From Luscinia megarhynchos (Eukaryota > Chordata > Aves > Passeriformes > Turdidae): DNA of 64,000 nt. A program made the position numbers and the translations under genes. Below the pieces are notes generated by a model, which worked only from the letters and a program-made list of their open reading frames with translations, was not told the origin of the DNA and ran no database searches. The first letter of the stretch is position 1. Each line of letters begins with the position of its first letter. The stretch lies in the NCBI GenBank assembly GCA_034336665.1, contig CM067592.1:30569319-30633318 (forward strand), in the 5' to 3' direction. This document shows, one piece after another, positions 26,090-37,030 of the stretch.

Positions 26090-27622
26090 TCCAGATGCAT
26101 CTCTACAAATCTATGGGATGGAGTTCATCCAAGAATCCTCAAAGAGCTGACTGAAGTCATTGCAAAGCCTCTCTCAAAGATTTTTAAGTGGTCTTCAGAA
26201 TCCAAAGCAGTCCCAGCTGACTGGAAGCTGGAGAACATTGTCTAGTTTTTAAGAAGGGCAAGACAAAGAACTTCTCTTGCAGAAGACAGAAACTGCAGGG
26301 TCCTGTCAGTCTCACTTCAGTGCCTGGTAAAGTTATGGTGAATTTTGTGGGAGATATTGAAAGAAACCTGAAGGAGAACATGTTCATTGGTCACAGTCAG
26401 CATGGCCTTATGAGGAGACAGTCCTGCTTATCAAACCTGATTTCCTTTTATTACAAGGTAACACACCTAATTCATCAAGGGGAGACAGTGTAATCTTTTT
26501 AGGCTTCAGCAAAGCTTTTGATGCTGTCTCTCGCAGGATCCTTCTGGACAAAATGTCCATCCCACAGCTGGATGCACACATCTTGGGGTGGGCGAGCAAG
26601 TGGCTCGTGGGTCAGGCACAAGGGGTTACAGTGAATGGGGTGACATCAGACTGGGGCCCTGTCATTAGTGGGGTTCCACAGGACTCCATCCTTGGCCCTT
26701 TGCTCTTCAACATCTTTGTAAATAACTTGGATGCAGGACTGGAAGGGATAATAAGCAAGTTCCCAGGTGATACAAAACCGGAGGAGTTGATGCCCTTGAA
26801 GGCAGGGAAGTCCTACAGAGAGACCTTGACAAATCAGGGGTTTGGGCAATCCCCAACCACGTGAAGATGAACAAGGGAAAGTGCTGGATTCTGCACCAGG
26901 GATAGGGCAACCCTGGATGTATGGACAGGGTGGGGAATGAGATGCTGGAGAGCAGTGCCATGGAAAGGGACCTGGGGGTCCTGGTCGATGGCAAATTGAA
27001 CCTGAGCCAGCAGTGCCCTGGAGCCAGGAGGGGCAGCCCTGTCCTGGGGGCATCAGGGACAGCATCACAGCCGGGCAAGGGAGGGGATTGTCCTGCTCTG
27101 CCCTGAGCTGGGGCAGCCTTACCTCCAGTGCTGGGCGCTGGTTTGGGTGTCACCATATGAGAAAGATACTAAGTTGTTAGAGAGCATACAGAGGAAGCCA
27201 ATGTAGATGGTGAAGGATCTTGAGGGGAAGGAACCCTTATGAGTAGAAGCTGAGGTCACTTGCGTGTTCAGCCTGGCTGAGGAGACTGATGGGAGACCTC
27301 ATTTTGGATATGACAGCGTCCTTGTGAAGGAAAGGGGAGGGGTATACACTCATCTCTTCTGCATGGCAACCACTGACAGGACCCAAGGGAATGGCCTGAA
27401 GCTATGTGAGGGGAGGTTGAGATTGGATATTTGGAAAAGATTCTTCCCCCAGAAGGTGTTTGGGCACTGGAACCAGCTCTCCAGGGAAGTGGTCACAGCA
27501 CCAGCCTGACAGTTCAAAAGGGTTTGGACAATAGGCACATGGTGTGACTCTTGGTGCTGTCCTGTGCAAGATCAGGAGTTGGACTCAATGATCCTTGGGG
27601 GTCCCTTCCAACTCAGCATTCC
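26090..27622 (+). mobile_element. CR1 LINE copy, 5' truncated, with 3' end
   Basis: From DGVHPRILKELTEVIAKPLS at about 26,120, through ISGVPQDSILGPLLFNIF near 26,670, to the 3' end tgatccttgggggtccctt and a degenerate terminus near 27,620. There are several frameshifts and a gap in the finger region. It is the longest CR1 copy in the ZDHHC21-CER1 intergenic region. Confidence 0.9.
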
Positions 27623-30600
27623 AGACATGGTTATGCAGCTGGCAGAGAGTTTCTGTCTGAGTAAGGAGTCTTGTTTTGCTCTTGCAACAGGGAGTGAGTA
27701 CATTTAGGAGAAAGCACTGCAAGAGATTTCACCACCTGCTACTAAAAGCTTGTCAGCTGAGGCCTATGGGGTTAGTTGTGGATGTTTCGTAGGTGGTGAA
27801 CAAAGTACCAAGCACAGCATGAAGTGCAGCTTCAGAGACTTTTCCCTGGAATGTATGCTTGTGCAGAGTTCAATAGGAGTTTGATGTAACCCTGGTGTTT
27901 GATGTATTTACAGGCATTAAAGCCATTATATCCACACTTGAAAGAATAGCCTGGACTGAAGATTTATTTTGCTAAAGCAGTAGGGGAAAAAACAACACTT
28001 CTCCTCAATTATTTTCTACACAAAGCACACCCATTCGAAAAAGAGACAGTGGGACAAGTAAAAGGCAGAAGTGTAGAAACTCTGCTTGGAATTAATTAAA
28101 TTTTCAGAGAGCTCTGCAACTGTAGGTTTGTTCTGTAAGGTAGGTTTGCACAAGAAGTGCTCTAAAGTAAATCCCATTAGTAGCACTTAGATTGTCATCA
28201 TAGCTGCGCTGGAAAAGCTTTCGTTACAGAATGCATGCAAGCTCTGAGTGGACACAACTAAGGTTTGTTGCCATAATGTTACTACTGAAAGCATCCGGAT
28301 CACACCCCTCACCTTTCTGATCCACGGTGTTCTGCTTGTAGAGGCGATCATTATGCCCAGAAAACAAAATCCTGTTAGGCTCTGGATAAAATATATTTCT
28401 AATATGGATTTTTTAAATGTTGAGAAATCTGATCCTATTAACACATTGATTGATTCTGCAAAATACTGTGCTAATTACATGCAACCAGTCTTTGCTGGGT
28501 TAATTAAACATACATCCAAAAAACCTGCAACAGTAATCTAATTACCAATTACTACAGCTGTCATTACCTCTTTTCACCTACTTTTAAGCTGTGCAAATTC
28601 ACACTAAGAGTCTCGTCCTGCAAGCTTTTTACATGATGAGCTTTCTTTGACTGCAGTAGCGCTTTAGCACAGAGAAGAAGCTTTAAAGATTAGGCTGTAT
28701 AGTTTGCAGTCCACAATATAGCTTTGGTTCAGACATCCTCATGATAAACTCATAGTATATTCATCAGTTTTGTCAGAATTACAAGATTAGAAGATTTTTC
28801 TTTTTGAGTGATGTATGATCTTACTGCGACTGTATGTAAGCCCTACGTTCAGATGGTTGCCTATAAATAACAAACCTAAAAACATTTACATTTCAGATTA
28901 AAAAAAGAAAAAAGTGGATTAATATTCTTATATATTCAGACAGCTTTAAAACATGTCAAACATTCTGAGTAAAACATCTCAGAACACTTGGCTTTTTCAG
29001 ATTAAAAAAAAAATCATCAATAAAGAGAAAAAGTTGAGAACTTAAATGCTGTGTGTGCTTTTCTTTTTTAGGCTTGCTTAAAAATGAACACCAATTTTCA
29101 CACACAATACAGGGATTATAAGACCTTCATAGCTAGTTACTTAGAATGGCATCATATATCATGCCATAGCATATGAACAGCCATGTATAGATTTTACGTC
29201 AGTTCTTCATGTAAAAGAATAGAGAGAAGACTTTCTTGAGTTTTAGTATGCAATTTTTATTATTTAAAACAGGTTTATATGTAATGAAAGGTAAGTATAT
29301 AGTAATCTTCAGTTCGTTCACTGCGAGTGACCTGCAGAAGCAAACAGCTTCACACCCAGTATCAGGACATAATTCAGATACAATTTTTAGTAAATATTCA
29401 GCATGGGCCTTGGACTCCAAAGCTGTGCTGCAGATATTTTCTGAAGGAATATTAAGATACTTCTACTCCCACTGCAGTTCAAATAAAAGGAACTATTTAC
29501 CCAGCCCTTGAATTTGACCTTGAATAAGCAAAGTCAATAGCGATTTCCAATACCCTAAAAAAGAGCTTTGACAGTTTAACAACAGTGGCCCAGGTGTAAG
29601 AGCAGATTCCCAGACGACTGACAAAACTGGCACAGAAATATACTGAACTCTGTTGCTGGAAGCTGATCTCTGTCTGGTGTGCCAGGTCTGCTAGAGAAAT
29701 CCATGCAGAAGCAGCTGGAGACAGCAGGAAAGCCAGCAGTTCAGCTAATAGTCACTGGTGCTGTGTTGCCTAGCAGTAGACTCCAATGCTTCCTAGCAGG
29801 GCTCTCTCAGCTGCTCCTGTAAAGTTGTTAAGGTATTGCTATGATGATGAAGTCCTCAGATTTTCAGTCACACAAATGCCTTTTCTGCTTTAGTTTAAGC
29901 ATTGAAGACATTATTTAAACAACTTTATCTTAGATTCACTGACAATGTTACAATTCATTGGACTGGAAAATGTGCATCGTCTTTCCATAGTGAATTTAAA
30001 TAATAACAACAGTGTATTCATCTGCAATGTTTTCTGTAGGAGTTGGCATTTTATTTTTCTCCTTCTGCAGCTGAACACTTTGAGTAAAACTAAAGGTACA
30101 GAGTGAATGTGGAAAAGAGAGCAAGTGATTTCTATGGCAAATACCCTTTGCCATTATCTCTTGGTGTAAATTGTGTAGTATATTAGTTTTCAATGAGAAC
30201 TGAACTCCAACTGGGATCAATGAATATGATATGAACTAGTCACAGCTTTCTATGTACCTCAGGTCCATTTATGTTTTACATTCTCCTGCCGTTATCTTGA
30301 TGTCAAAGTAGACCTATTTTCGTAGGGAACAGCCTAAAATCTCATCTTTGCTGTCAATTGAGCTATACTGGCACTCCCCACAAGCAAAGGCAATGAAAAC
30401 AAGTTGACATTCAGGTTTGTACTGATAAATCATGTTAGTTCCACCTTTGTTTACTAGCATCGTAGAAACAGTGATAGGAAAGGTGGAAAATTTTTCGTTT
30501 TCCCTTGTTAAAGTAACCGAAAAAAAGTTACCTAAGCCCAGTAATTTCGCCTCCTTTTCCTTAACAGCTGCAAGGAAACATTTGTTACACTTTAGGTAAA

Positions 30601-30639
30601 GTTATCATTGAAACAGAGATCATGTAGAAAGTCCACATT

Positions 30640-30645
30640 TTTAAT
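30640..30645 (-). terminator. CER1: Possible CER1 poly(A) signal (ATTAAA)
   Basis: This is the first ATTAAA on the minus strand downstream of the CER1 stop, about 85 bases away. No AATAAA is seen in the first several hundred bases after the stop. The site is in AT-rich DNA, so it could be chance. Confidence 0.35.
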
Positions 30646-30730
30646 TTTTTTGCACTAGAGTGACGACAACTTGTTTAAATTTTTTCATTAGAAAGTTCTT
30701 ATGGACAAGTTAAGAGGTACTTTGCTCAGG

Positions 30731-31024
30731 TTAATTGTGCTCATGTACATTTTCATGCAAGTCTGACAGTAAAGATCCAATCACACGGTCTTTAATCTTC
30801 CGAGTTTCACATTTACACTCTTCTACAATCATGATTTCTTTGACCACTGGAACAGAATCAGTGCAGTTGAGATCCAGGCGCTTCATAGAGAACTTGCTGG
30901 GCAAGCAATGAGAGCAAAAGGTATAAAGATGATCTTCTGAACCAGGAACATGAAAAGAACTACATTTTCCAAAACATAGATTATTCTGTATGGTCACCTT
31001 CTCACAGCCGTTATGAGAAACACC
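30731..31024 (-). CDS. CER1: CER1 exon 2 (cystine knot)
   Basis: The acceptor ctttctgtttcag is followed by GVSHNGCEKVTIQ, in phase 0 with exon 1. The 97 residues carry eight of the nine knot cysteines and end HENVHEHN before a stop. The Cys spacing, the CFGKC ring and the paired ECKC close match the CTCK fold of the Cerberus/DAN family. Confidence 0.97.
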   Translation of the reverse strand, partial: GVSHNGCEKVTIQNNLCFGKCSSFHVPGSEDHLYTFCSHCLPSKFSMKRLDLNCTDSVPVVKEIMIVEECKCETRKIKDRVIGSLLSDLHENVHEHN

Positions 31025-32433
31025 CTGAAACAGAAAGCAGTTTAAGTTTCTGATGCAGAAATGGCCCATGGACTTTGCTAGAAGGCATGAACAAAAAAAA
31101 AAAAAGGAGGGAAAAAACCAAAACTACTGCACTTTTTTCTTCTCAGAACAAATAGTGCAGGTTTCTAGGCAACATCTATATGAAATAAATTTAGTTCTGG
31201 ATATGAAAAGATGTGGTCCTTGAGAGATTGTGATTACAGAAACACTGAGAATAGATGATGATTTACAAGGAATACAGCACTTTTACCGATACTATTTCCT
31301 TGTCTTGATGTTACAATATGACAGAATGGCTTAATCTATGCATGGGATAATTTACCAGTCCTCCAAATTCTTAGCACAGAATTAGACATAAGCATCAGTT
31401 TTCTAATTAATACAGGAGAATACAGTCCTTCCTTAGCTGTGAGAAAACAACCAGCTTTTCCTGTACATACTTGTCCTGAGAGTCTGTATATTCACATATA
31501 TACACACACACGTGTGTGTGTGTGTGTGTACTGTGTGTATACACACACATGTCTATATCTATACATAGAGAGAGAGAGAGAGAGGTCATAAGTCAGATCT
31601 ACAGTTGAGATATATATTCATTGAATGCATAATTACTCATCATTTCCCTGGCTGCTTAGACTATGTCTGAGTATCTGTGCATAAAAATAATAAATAACTC
31701 TATTAAAATTTAGAGCGCGGCTTTCCAGTGCTGCAATTTAGCATTTTGCCTCATTGGGCTAAAACTTTTTCATCAGTGTCTTTCAGCCATTTATCATGAG
31801 CAAGTGTTTTGGAGCCCTTTGACTGTGCCACTCAAATAACCCATGTCCCCTTAGCTACTGATTACAGGAAAGGCATGTTTGTTGATCGTGGATACTTGTT
31901 CTTACCTGGGCAAAAGGCAGGGTTCTGCAGTTTTCTTGGTGCATTTCATTGGTCTTAATTGGCAGGACAACCTCTTCAGATGCTGAATTTTTCTTTAGCA
32001 TGAAATGGTCCCAGAATTTCTTGGCATCTTTTCTGTAAGGAAACTCAGATTCTCTCTTGTTGGAATGATGGGGTGGAGAGAAGTTTTCCACAGGAGACAT
32101 CTCTCGGGGTGCAACCCATGTTCTCTGGTGTTGGTCTGCATGGAGTCCTGCATTGGGAAGGATGAATCTAGACATTTTTTTCTCCTCTTTCTTCTCACTT
32201 CCAGATGCTGTCTGTGGAATTGATACAAAAAAGCTTGGTACTTTCAGGGTCTCTTCAACGACTATTGGGTCCTCGCTTACCAGCTCAGGAGAACTTTGGC
32301 TTTCAAACAGCTTTTTGTTCACGTAGAGAAAGTGATGAAATGGCCTTCTGCTTTTCCTTTGCTGTGAAGTTCTCTGTAGCTCTGTGGCTCCAAGACATGA
32401 GAGCACTAAGATCTGAAGGAGAAGCAGTGACAT
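30731..32433 (-). CDS. CER1: CER1 (Cerberus), secreted cystine-knot antagonist, complete, two exons
   Basis: Joining 32433-31906 with 31024-30731 gives 273 aa, about the length I recall for the chicken protein (about 272). The N-terminus MSLLLLQILVLSCLGA is a signal peptide. A long low-complexity pro-region with basic sites (KSRR near 29) precedes a C-terminal DAN/Cerberus cystine knot with nine cysteines at 169, 183, 193, 197, 213, 216, 230, 246 and 248, including CFGKC and ECKC. NCT at 229 is an N-glycosylation sequon. Cerberus binds Nodal, BMP and (in frog) Wnt ligands outside the cell. It marks anterior endoderm, and in chick it also acts in left-right patterning. The gene lies between ZDHHC21 and FREM1 in the same orientation, as in human. 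Confidence 0.97.
31025..31905 (-). other. CER1: CER1 intron (single, GT-AG)
   Basis: An 881-base phase-0 intron between gtaaga and tttcag. It contains dinucleotide and palindromic repeats (31,494-31,584) and no other recognisable feature. Confidence 0.93.
31494..31584. repeat. CER1: Palindromic (AC)n/(GT)n repeats followed by (AG)n, in the CER1 intron
   Basis: (AC)5 at 31,502-31,511 runs straight into (GT)9 at 31,512-31,529, making a perfect 20-bp palindrome at 31,502-31,521. A second perfect palindrome, tgtgtgtatacacaca, follows at 31,532-31,547, then an (AG) run at about 31,567-31,584. Such alternating purine-pyrimidine palindromes favour Z-DNA or cruciforms. Confidence 0.92.
31906..32433 (-). 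CDS. CER1: CER1 exon 1 (coding part)
   Basis: The 528-nt coding part holds 176 whole codons, from the ATG to FAQ, then gtaaga. It carries the signal peptide, the whole pro-region and the first cysteine of the knot (NCRTLPFAQ). The start is the first in-frame ATG after the TATA box and is followed directly by a hydrophobic leader. The frame stays open 16 codons into the intron, but the donor and family alignment place the exon end at 31906. Confidence 0.96.
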
Positions 32434-32490
32434 GATCCAGGAAAAGGCAACCCTGTAGACCTGCTGCTATTGCTGTGAGTGTAGTATGCT

Positions 32491-32500
32491 AGCTTTATAC
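32491..32500 (-). promoter_or_regulatory. CER1: CER1 TATA box
   Basis: The minus strand reads TTGTATAAAGCT about 60 bases upstream of the CER1 ATG. That would put the transcription start near 32,465-32,470 and give a 5' UTR of about 35 nt. A TATA promoter fits a tightly regulated embryonic gene. Confidence 0.75.
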
Positions 32501-32561
32501 AAGAACCTAGAGTCAGATTATGGCAGAGGAGAGGAGGGCTCAGAGGAGACCCTGGTGGGGC

Positions 32562-32594
32562 TAATTGCATTCAATTACTGTAGATTACAATTAT
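32562..32594 (-). promoter_or_regulatory. CER1: Cluster of TAAT homeodomain sites upstream of CER1
   Basis: Within 33 bases the minus strand holds ATAATTG, GTAATCT (an Otx/Gsc-type K50 site) and TAATTGAATGCAATTA, an inverted pair of TAATTG half-sites. The cluster lies about 95-125 bases upstream of the inferred start. The Xenopus cerberus promoter is known to use a 3xTAAT element at a comparable distance, bound by Lim1, Otx2, Mix.1 and Siamois. That this avian cluster is its counterpart is inference. Confidence 0.55.
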
Positions 32595-33521
32595 GATAGG
32601 GAAGTTTGTGCTAATGAAACTCTGCTTTCAATCTGAGTTATGTGTATTAGAAGCCCCTATCTGAAATCTAGTAACTCAGGATGTTGTGAAGGACAGGAGG
32701 AGTCAACAGGAGGAAATGTTTGGATAAGGTGTCTAGTTTAGGCTGAGGAATTAAGTAAACATTTGAGGTTGTGTATTAGAATGTTCAATGGGATCTTCAT
32801 TGTTTATTTTGACTTTCCATTCCATACAGCCAGAGACTGTCAAAACAGGAGTGTTATTTCATTACAATATGGAAAGGCAAGCTGATTAAAGTTTGCTGAA
32901 ACAGTAAGCTCAACCCAGAGACAAAATTAAGTTTAACTTTGGACTTTCAGATTTGGGATGTGACCCAAGGTCTGCAGGACTAACAGAGTGCTGCTCAGAC
33001 AGTCAGAGGAATCGGTCAGGAAGCACCAGCCCTCACTTCATCTTCCTCTCAGCAGGTTTGCAGCTGCTGGAGTGCAGACATGTCACCAGCACAGAGCAGA
33101 AGGTCTTAAGGTGAAGAAACTCTGCTTCCTGGGTTTTCAAAGATTATCTAACAGTGCCACATCCTGCTCAGGCACCAAAGACACTCCAGGCATCCTATAA
33201 AGTGATAATGATCAACGAACATTTAAATAAAATGTGTTAACAAAGATATATTTATGGATCTAGCTACCCAAGTCTCAACAAAAATACCTAAAGACTACTA
33301 GACCTTAAAACGGAGGCATCTTTTGCAAAATTACCATGTCATGCAACATGTAAGGAAATCTGCTAGAGCAGCGTATAGACAAAAGTTTTGGGAGAAGGAG
33401 AAGTTATTTTCAATAAACATTGCAAACAGTGATCCTACTATTAAAATACAAAAAAGAAATTCTGCTTCAGATAATTTGCCATTTAGGTGCTCTAATCTCC
33501 ACACATTCCTGTTTTTATGAA

Positions 33522-33554
33522 AGTCTATCAATCTATCAGTCTATCAGTCTATCT
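33522..33554. repeat. (CTAT CAGT/CAAT)n short tandem repeat
   Basis: Eight-base units tctatcag/tctatcaa repeated about four times, just upstream of CER1 in intergenic sequence. Confidence 0.88.
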
Positions 33555-33864
33555 AAAGTTTGTATTATTCTTGAAAAATTAATTTGTCTGTACTAGATGT
33601 ATGTTACTTGACTTTAATTTCCAGTGAATTAATTTATTGCCTAGAATTTCTGTTTGAATCATTATATCATATACGTGTTCACCAACAATTTGAACTGAAG
33701 CAGTTGACTTTTGTAACTAAAATACTTTGCATCTGATGTGTACTGGTAACAGTTACTCAAAATATCCAGCAATGACAAGAGCATTAAATTTTGAGTTTCC
33801 CTTCTTTTCCTCTCTGTTTTAGTTGCTGAAGCTCCCCAAAACTGGGCTGATATTCGGACCTATG

Positions 33865-33915
33865 TATTATATTGCATTATCTTGTGTTATATTGTATTAT
33901 ATTGTATTATTTTGA
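33865..33915. repeat. 10-bp tandem repeat (attgtattat)n
   Basis: About five units of a ten-base AT-rich word with single substitutions (attgcattat, cttgtgttat), in intergenic sequence upstream of CER1. Confidence 0.88.
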
Positions 33916-36311
33916 TGCAAAGAATCTGACACATTTGCCAACGCCTTTCAAACATGAAATCTGACTGAAGCAAGTAAGGTATTTGCAGGCCATCTAAGGA
34001 TGTCTCTGTAATGAAAGATAAAAATTAAGTAAATTGTAGAACTGAAATTATTTTGCTTCCCAGACTGTGTAAACTAAACTGGCCTGGGTTATTGCTGCAG
34101 TGTAAATGTTAACAACAAACGTATGAAAATCTTAGTATTGACATATATGTGGAAATGTTTTGCTGCTAATGTTACATTGCAGTGCAATGGCAATGAAAAA
34201 ACCTCTTCAAGATGAGAATCCACTCCTAGTACATACCATTCTGTCCTGTAACACACAGCAGTAAGAGAGGCCTTTGAGGCCTTCAGATGTAAATGTACAA
34301 AATACTATATACAGAAGGGTAGGGAAGAAGATTGAAGCAAAGCAATGTCAGCAGGTCACTCTGCAATCTGCTCTGCAACCCAAAGGCTGGTAAAAGAACT
34401 CTATTCACTTCTAGGTCAAGCCAGTTCTAGTTCCAGGGGTTTGGATGGTTTTACCTAAGATCTGATGAGACACAAAAGCAGCATGCCAGCCAGCTCTGGT
34501 TCTGCTAACACTGCTCCTTCATGCCTATAATAGTATGCTAAGGCTGCTTTCCAAGAGGCAATGTTGGTAAGATATGGGCATGGTTTGTTCAATATCTAAA
34601 TACTGCCATAATCTGTTTTAAATTCAGCTGCCTATATAGCTGTGTAGAGGTAGCAGGTCTCTCCTCAACCTCTCTGCTTAGGCAAGAGCCTGTCTGTGTT
34701 ACAGGAAGGCATCCCAGCTCAGGCAAAAAGCTCAGATAGTCATTCTGAAGTTAAAAATAACAAGCATTTGCAATCCTCTTTGTGGTGACATTAACTGCAT
34801 AGGCTAATAATTGACTACAGGGATTGGACTGAGCACATAATAATTATGTTCCAAATAGACCTAATCTCAACATTCTACAAAAAAAAAAAAAAAGAAAAAG
34901 AAAAAGCTGTTTCTTTTCTAAAAACTTGTTTTCCTGCCTGATTTCCCTTTAATATAGCATTTTCATGGTATTCTAGTTGTTAAATCTTATGGCTATATGC
35001 AGCAGTGTCTTTGGTTTGGCTTCATAGTAGCAATTTATTCAGGACATTCTGTTTTTTCTAGAAATAGTCACTGTGAATGTTTGCCCATCCTTTTAAAATT
35101 ATCAGGTCTATAGACGATGAGTGCTATGCAAATACAAAGTGGTATTATTCATTTGTTTCAAAGCTGGAGTTTATTCAGTCATTAATGGATATTATCTACA
35201 TTGCCAGTTGATACCTAAAAATAATTCTTGGGCAGTGCTTGAATTACTTGCCTTCTGTTGAGCTAAATAGTCTCATCATACCATGATTGAAGATAAAATC
35301 ATTAAAATGGATTTTACATATACAGTCCAATATCTTACAATACATCCTATGTAGACAAACTTGCATCCAGATATATTTTTCACAGATCCCATATGAAGAC
35401 TGCACAACTAATGAATTATCACTATGCAGTTTACTCTCCAATAATTATACTTATCAAAGAAGGCCATCTGTGGTCTTTGTTTTACTGAGTTTCAGGGAAA
35501 CAGATCACATACAGGCCTCACAGGAAAATTTTAGTTATGAAACCAAGAGTCTTTTAACAAGGTATGAGATGAAAGAACAGGCAATAGGTTTGTTCAGTTT
35601 TGTACCTCCAACCTTAGTTACTCTACATCATGGACTCCCTTCTGTTTCAAGTCCTCTGTTGCGCTGTTTGTTTCTTCACTCATTTATGTTTTCCTCTCCA
35701 CGTTTTTCTGTTTGTTTTCTGTGTTCTGGCAACAGAACACAGAAAAGTACTAAGTGTCATACTGCAGCCAAAATAAAGGTAGTCACACTTTAGAATGTTT
35801 TTTTATGTCTTCAGTGGGACTGGGATGAGCATCCTTTCACCTGTATTGGCCCATGTTCTCCTGGCTGTGGGTACACACACAGGGCACAATGGGTGGTTGT
35901 CTCTGAATAGTCCTGGCACATTGTACTGCCTAATTGACAGTGTAGACCCAGTTTGAGGAGTTTTCCAGGGCCTGTGATTAATTGCTGCAAATTGCTAAGG
36001 CATGGGACAGGGAGAAAGACACTGGGAAAACTGATGGGACAGAAAAAAGGAGTCTGGGCCAAGACACAATTCAGTCTTCAGAAAGATGCATTTTCCTATA
36101 TTGTTGTGAATAATTTGAGAGAGAGAGGTTACTCACTCAATAATTTGACACCACCAACAAAATGTTTGTGATATAATCCAAGGAAGATGCATGTAAGATT
36201 TTTTTTAAAATAAAAAATATATATAGACTTATCATAAAATTTCTTCTGTATGCATAAAATTGTATTCTTTTACTCACTGTGATTATATGCAATACTTTGG
36301 ATACCAGATTC

Positions 36312-37030
36312 TTAATCACAGAATCATTAGGGTTGAAAGCCACCTCTGGAGATCATCATGCTTGGTCGTGGCTCCAGAGTGATCTGTGCCACCACGTTTC
36401 CAAGGGATGAGGCTGACTGGCCAGTAGCTTCCCAGATCCTCCTTGTTGTCCTTTCTGAAGATAGGAGTAACACTGGTTTTCCTCCAGTCATCACTTATCC
36501 TCAATTATTTTTCAAAGAAGACGCAGAGGGCTTAGCAGCAACACCTGCCAGCTCCCTAGTGTCTGTGTGTGCATCCCATCAGGGCACATGGATTTACAGT
36601 TTTGTCTGCCTAGCCAAAGGATCTCTAGCCAAACCCTCACTGGCCAAGGGAAAGTCATCTTTTCTCCAGGCTTCCTCTCTTGCCTCCAGGGTCTGGGAAT
36701 CCTGAAGGATGGACTCAGCAATAGAGTCTGAAGTGAAGAAGGAATTCAGTTACTCTGCCTTCTCTGTATCTTCTAACACCAGGATGCCCACAATATTCCT
36801 ATAGGCTTCCCATACAGCCTCTACCTTTTTCCACATTCCATGTATTTCTTCTGCTTGATATTTGCTAGAAGTTCTCTGTTCATCCCTGTAGGTCTCCTAC
36901 CAGCTTTGTTTGATTTCTTGCTCATGGGGATACACTGGTCTTGAGTTGGGAGGAATGCTCAATATTAACCAGCTCTCCTAGACTCCCTTGTCTTCTATAC
37001 CTCTAAACCTTGGGATTCCTCTAATTAGTT
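36312..37030 (-). mobile_element. CR1 LINE copy with large internal deletion
   Basis: The 3' terminus at 36,312 (aatcacagaatcattagggt) runs within about 60 bases into the polymerase segment SVTPIFRKDNKEDLGSYW (minus frame), so about 1 kb of the usual 3' half is absent. Further right are CPDGMHTQ-like sequence and the region before the polymerase, to about 37,030. It is non-functional. Confidence 0.8.

Larger units (their letters stand above)
22111..30639. other. Intergenic region between ZDHHC21 promoter and CER1 3' end
   Basis: Contains the (ATT)n tract at 25.6 kb and the CR1 copy at 26.1-27.6 kb. The rest (22.1-25.5, 27.7-30.6 kb) shows no gene, RNA gene or recognised element; short ORFs there look random. 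Confidence 0.75.
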
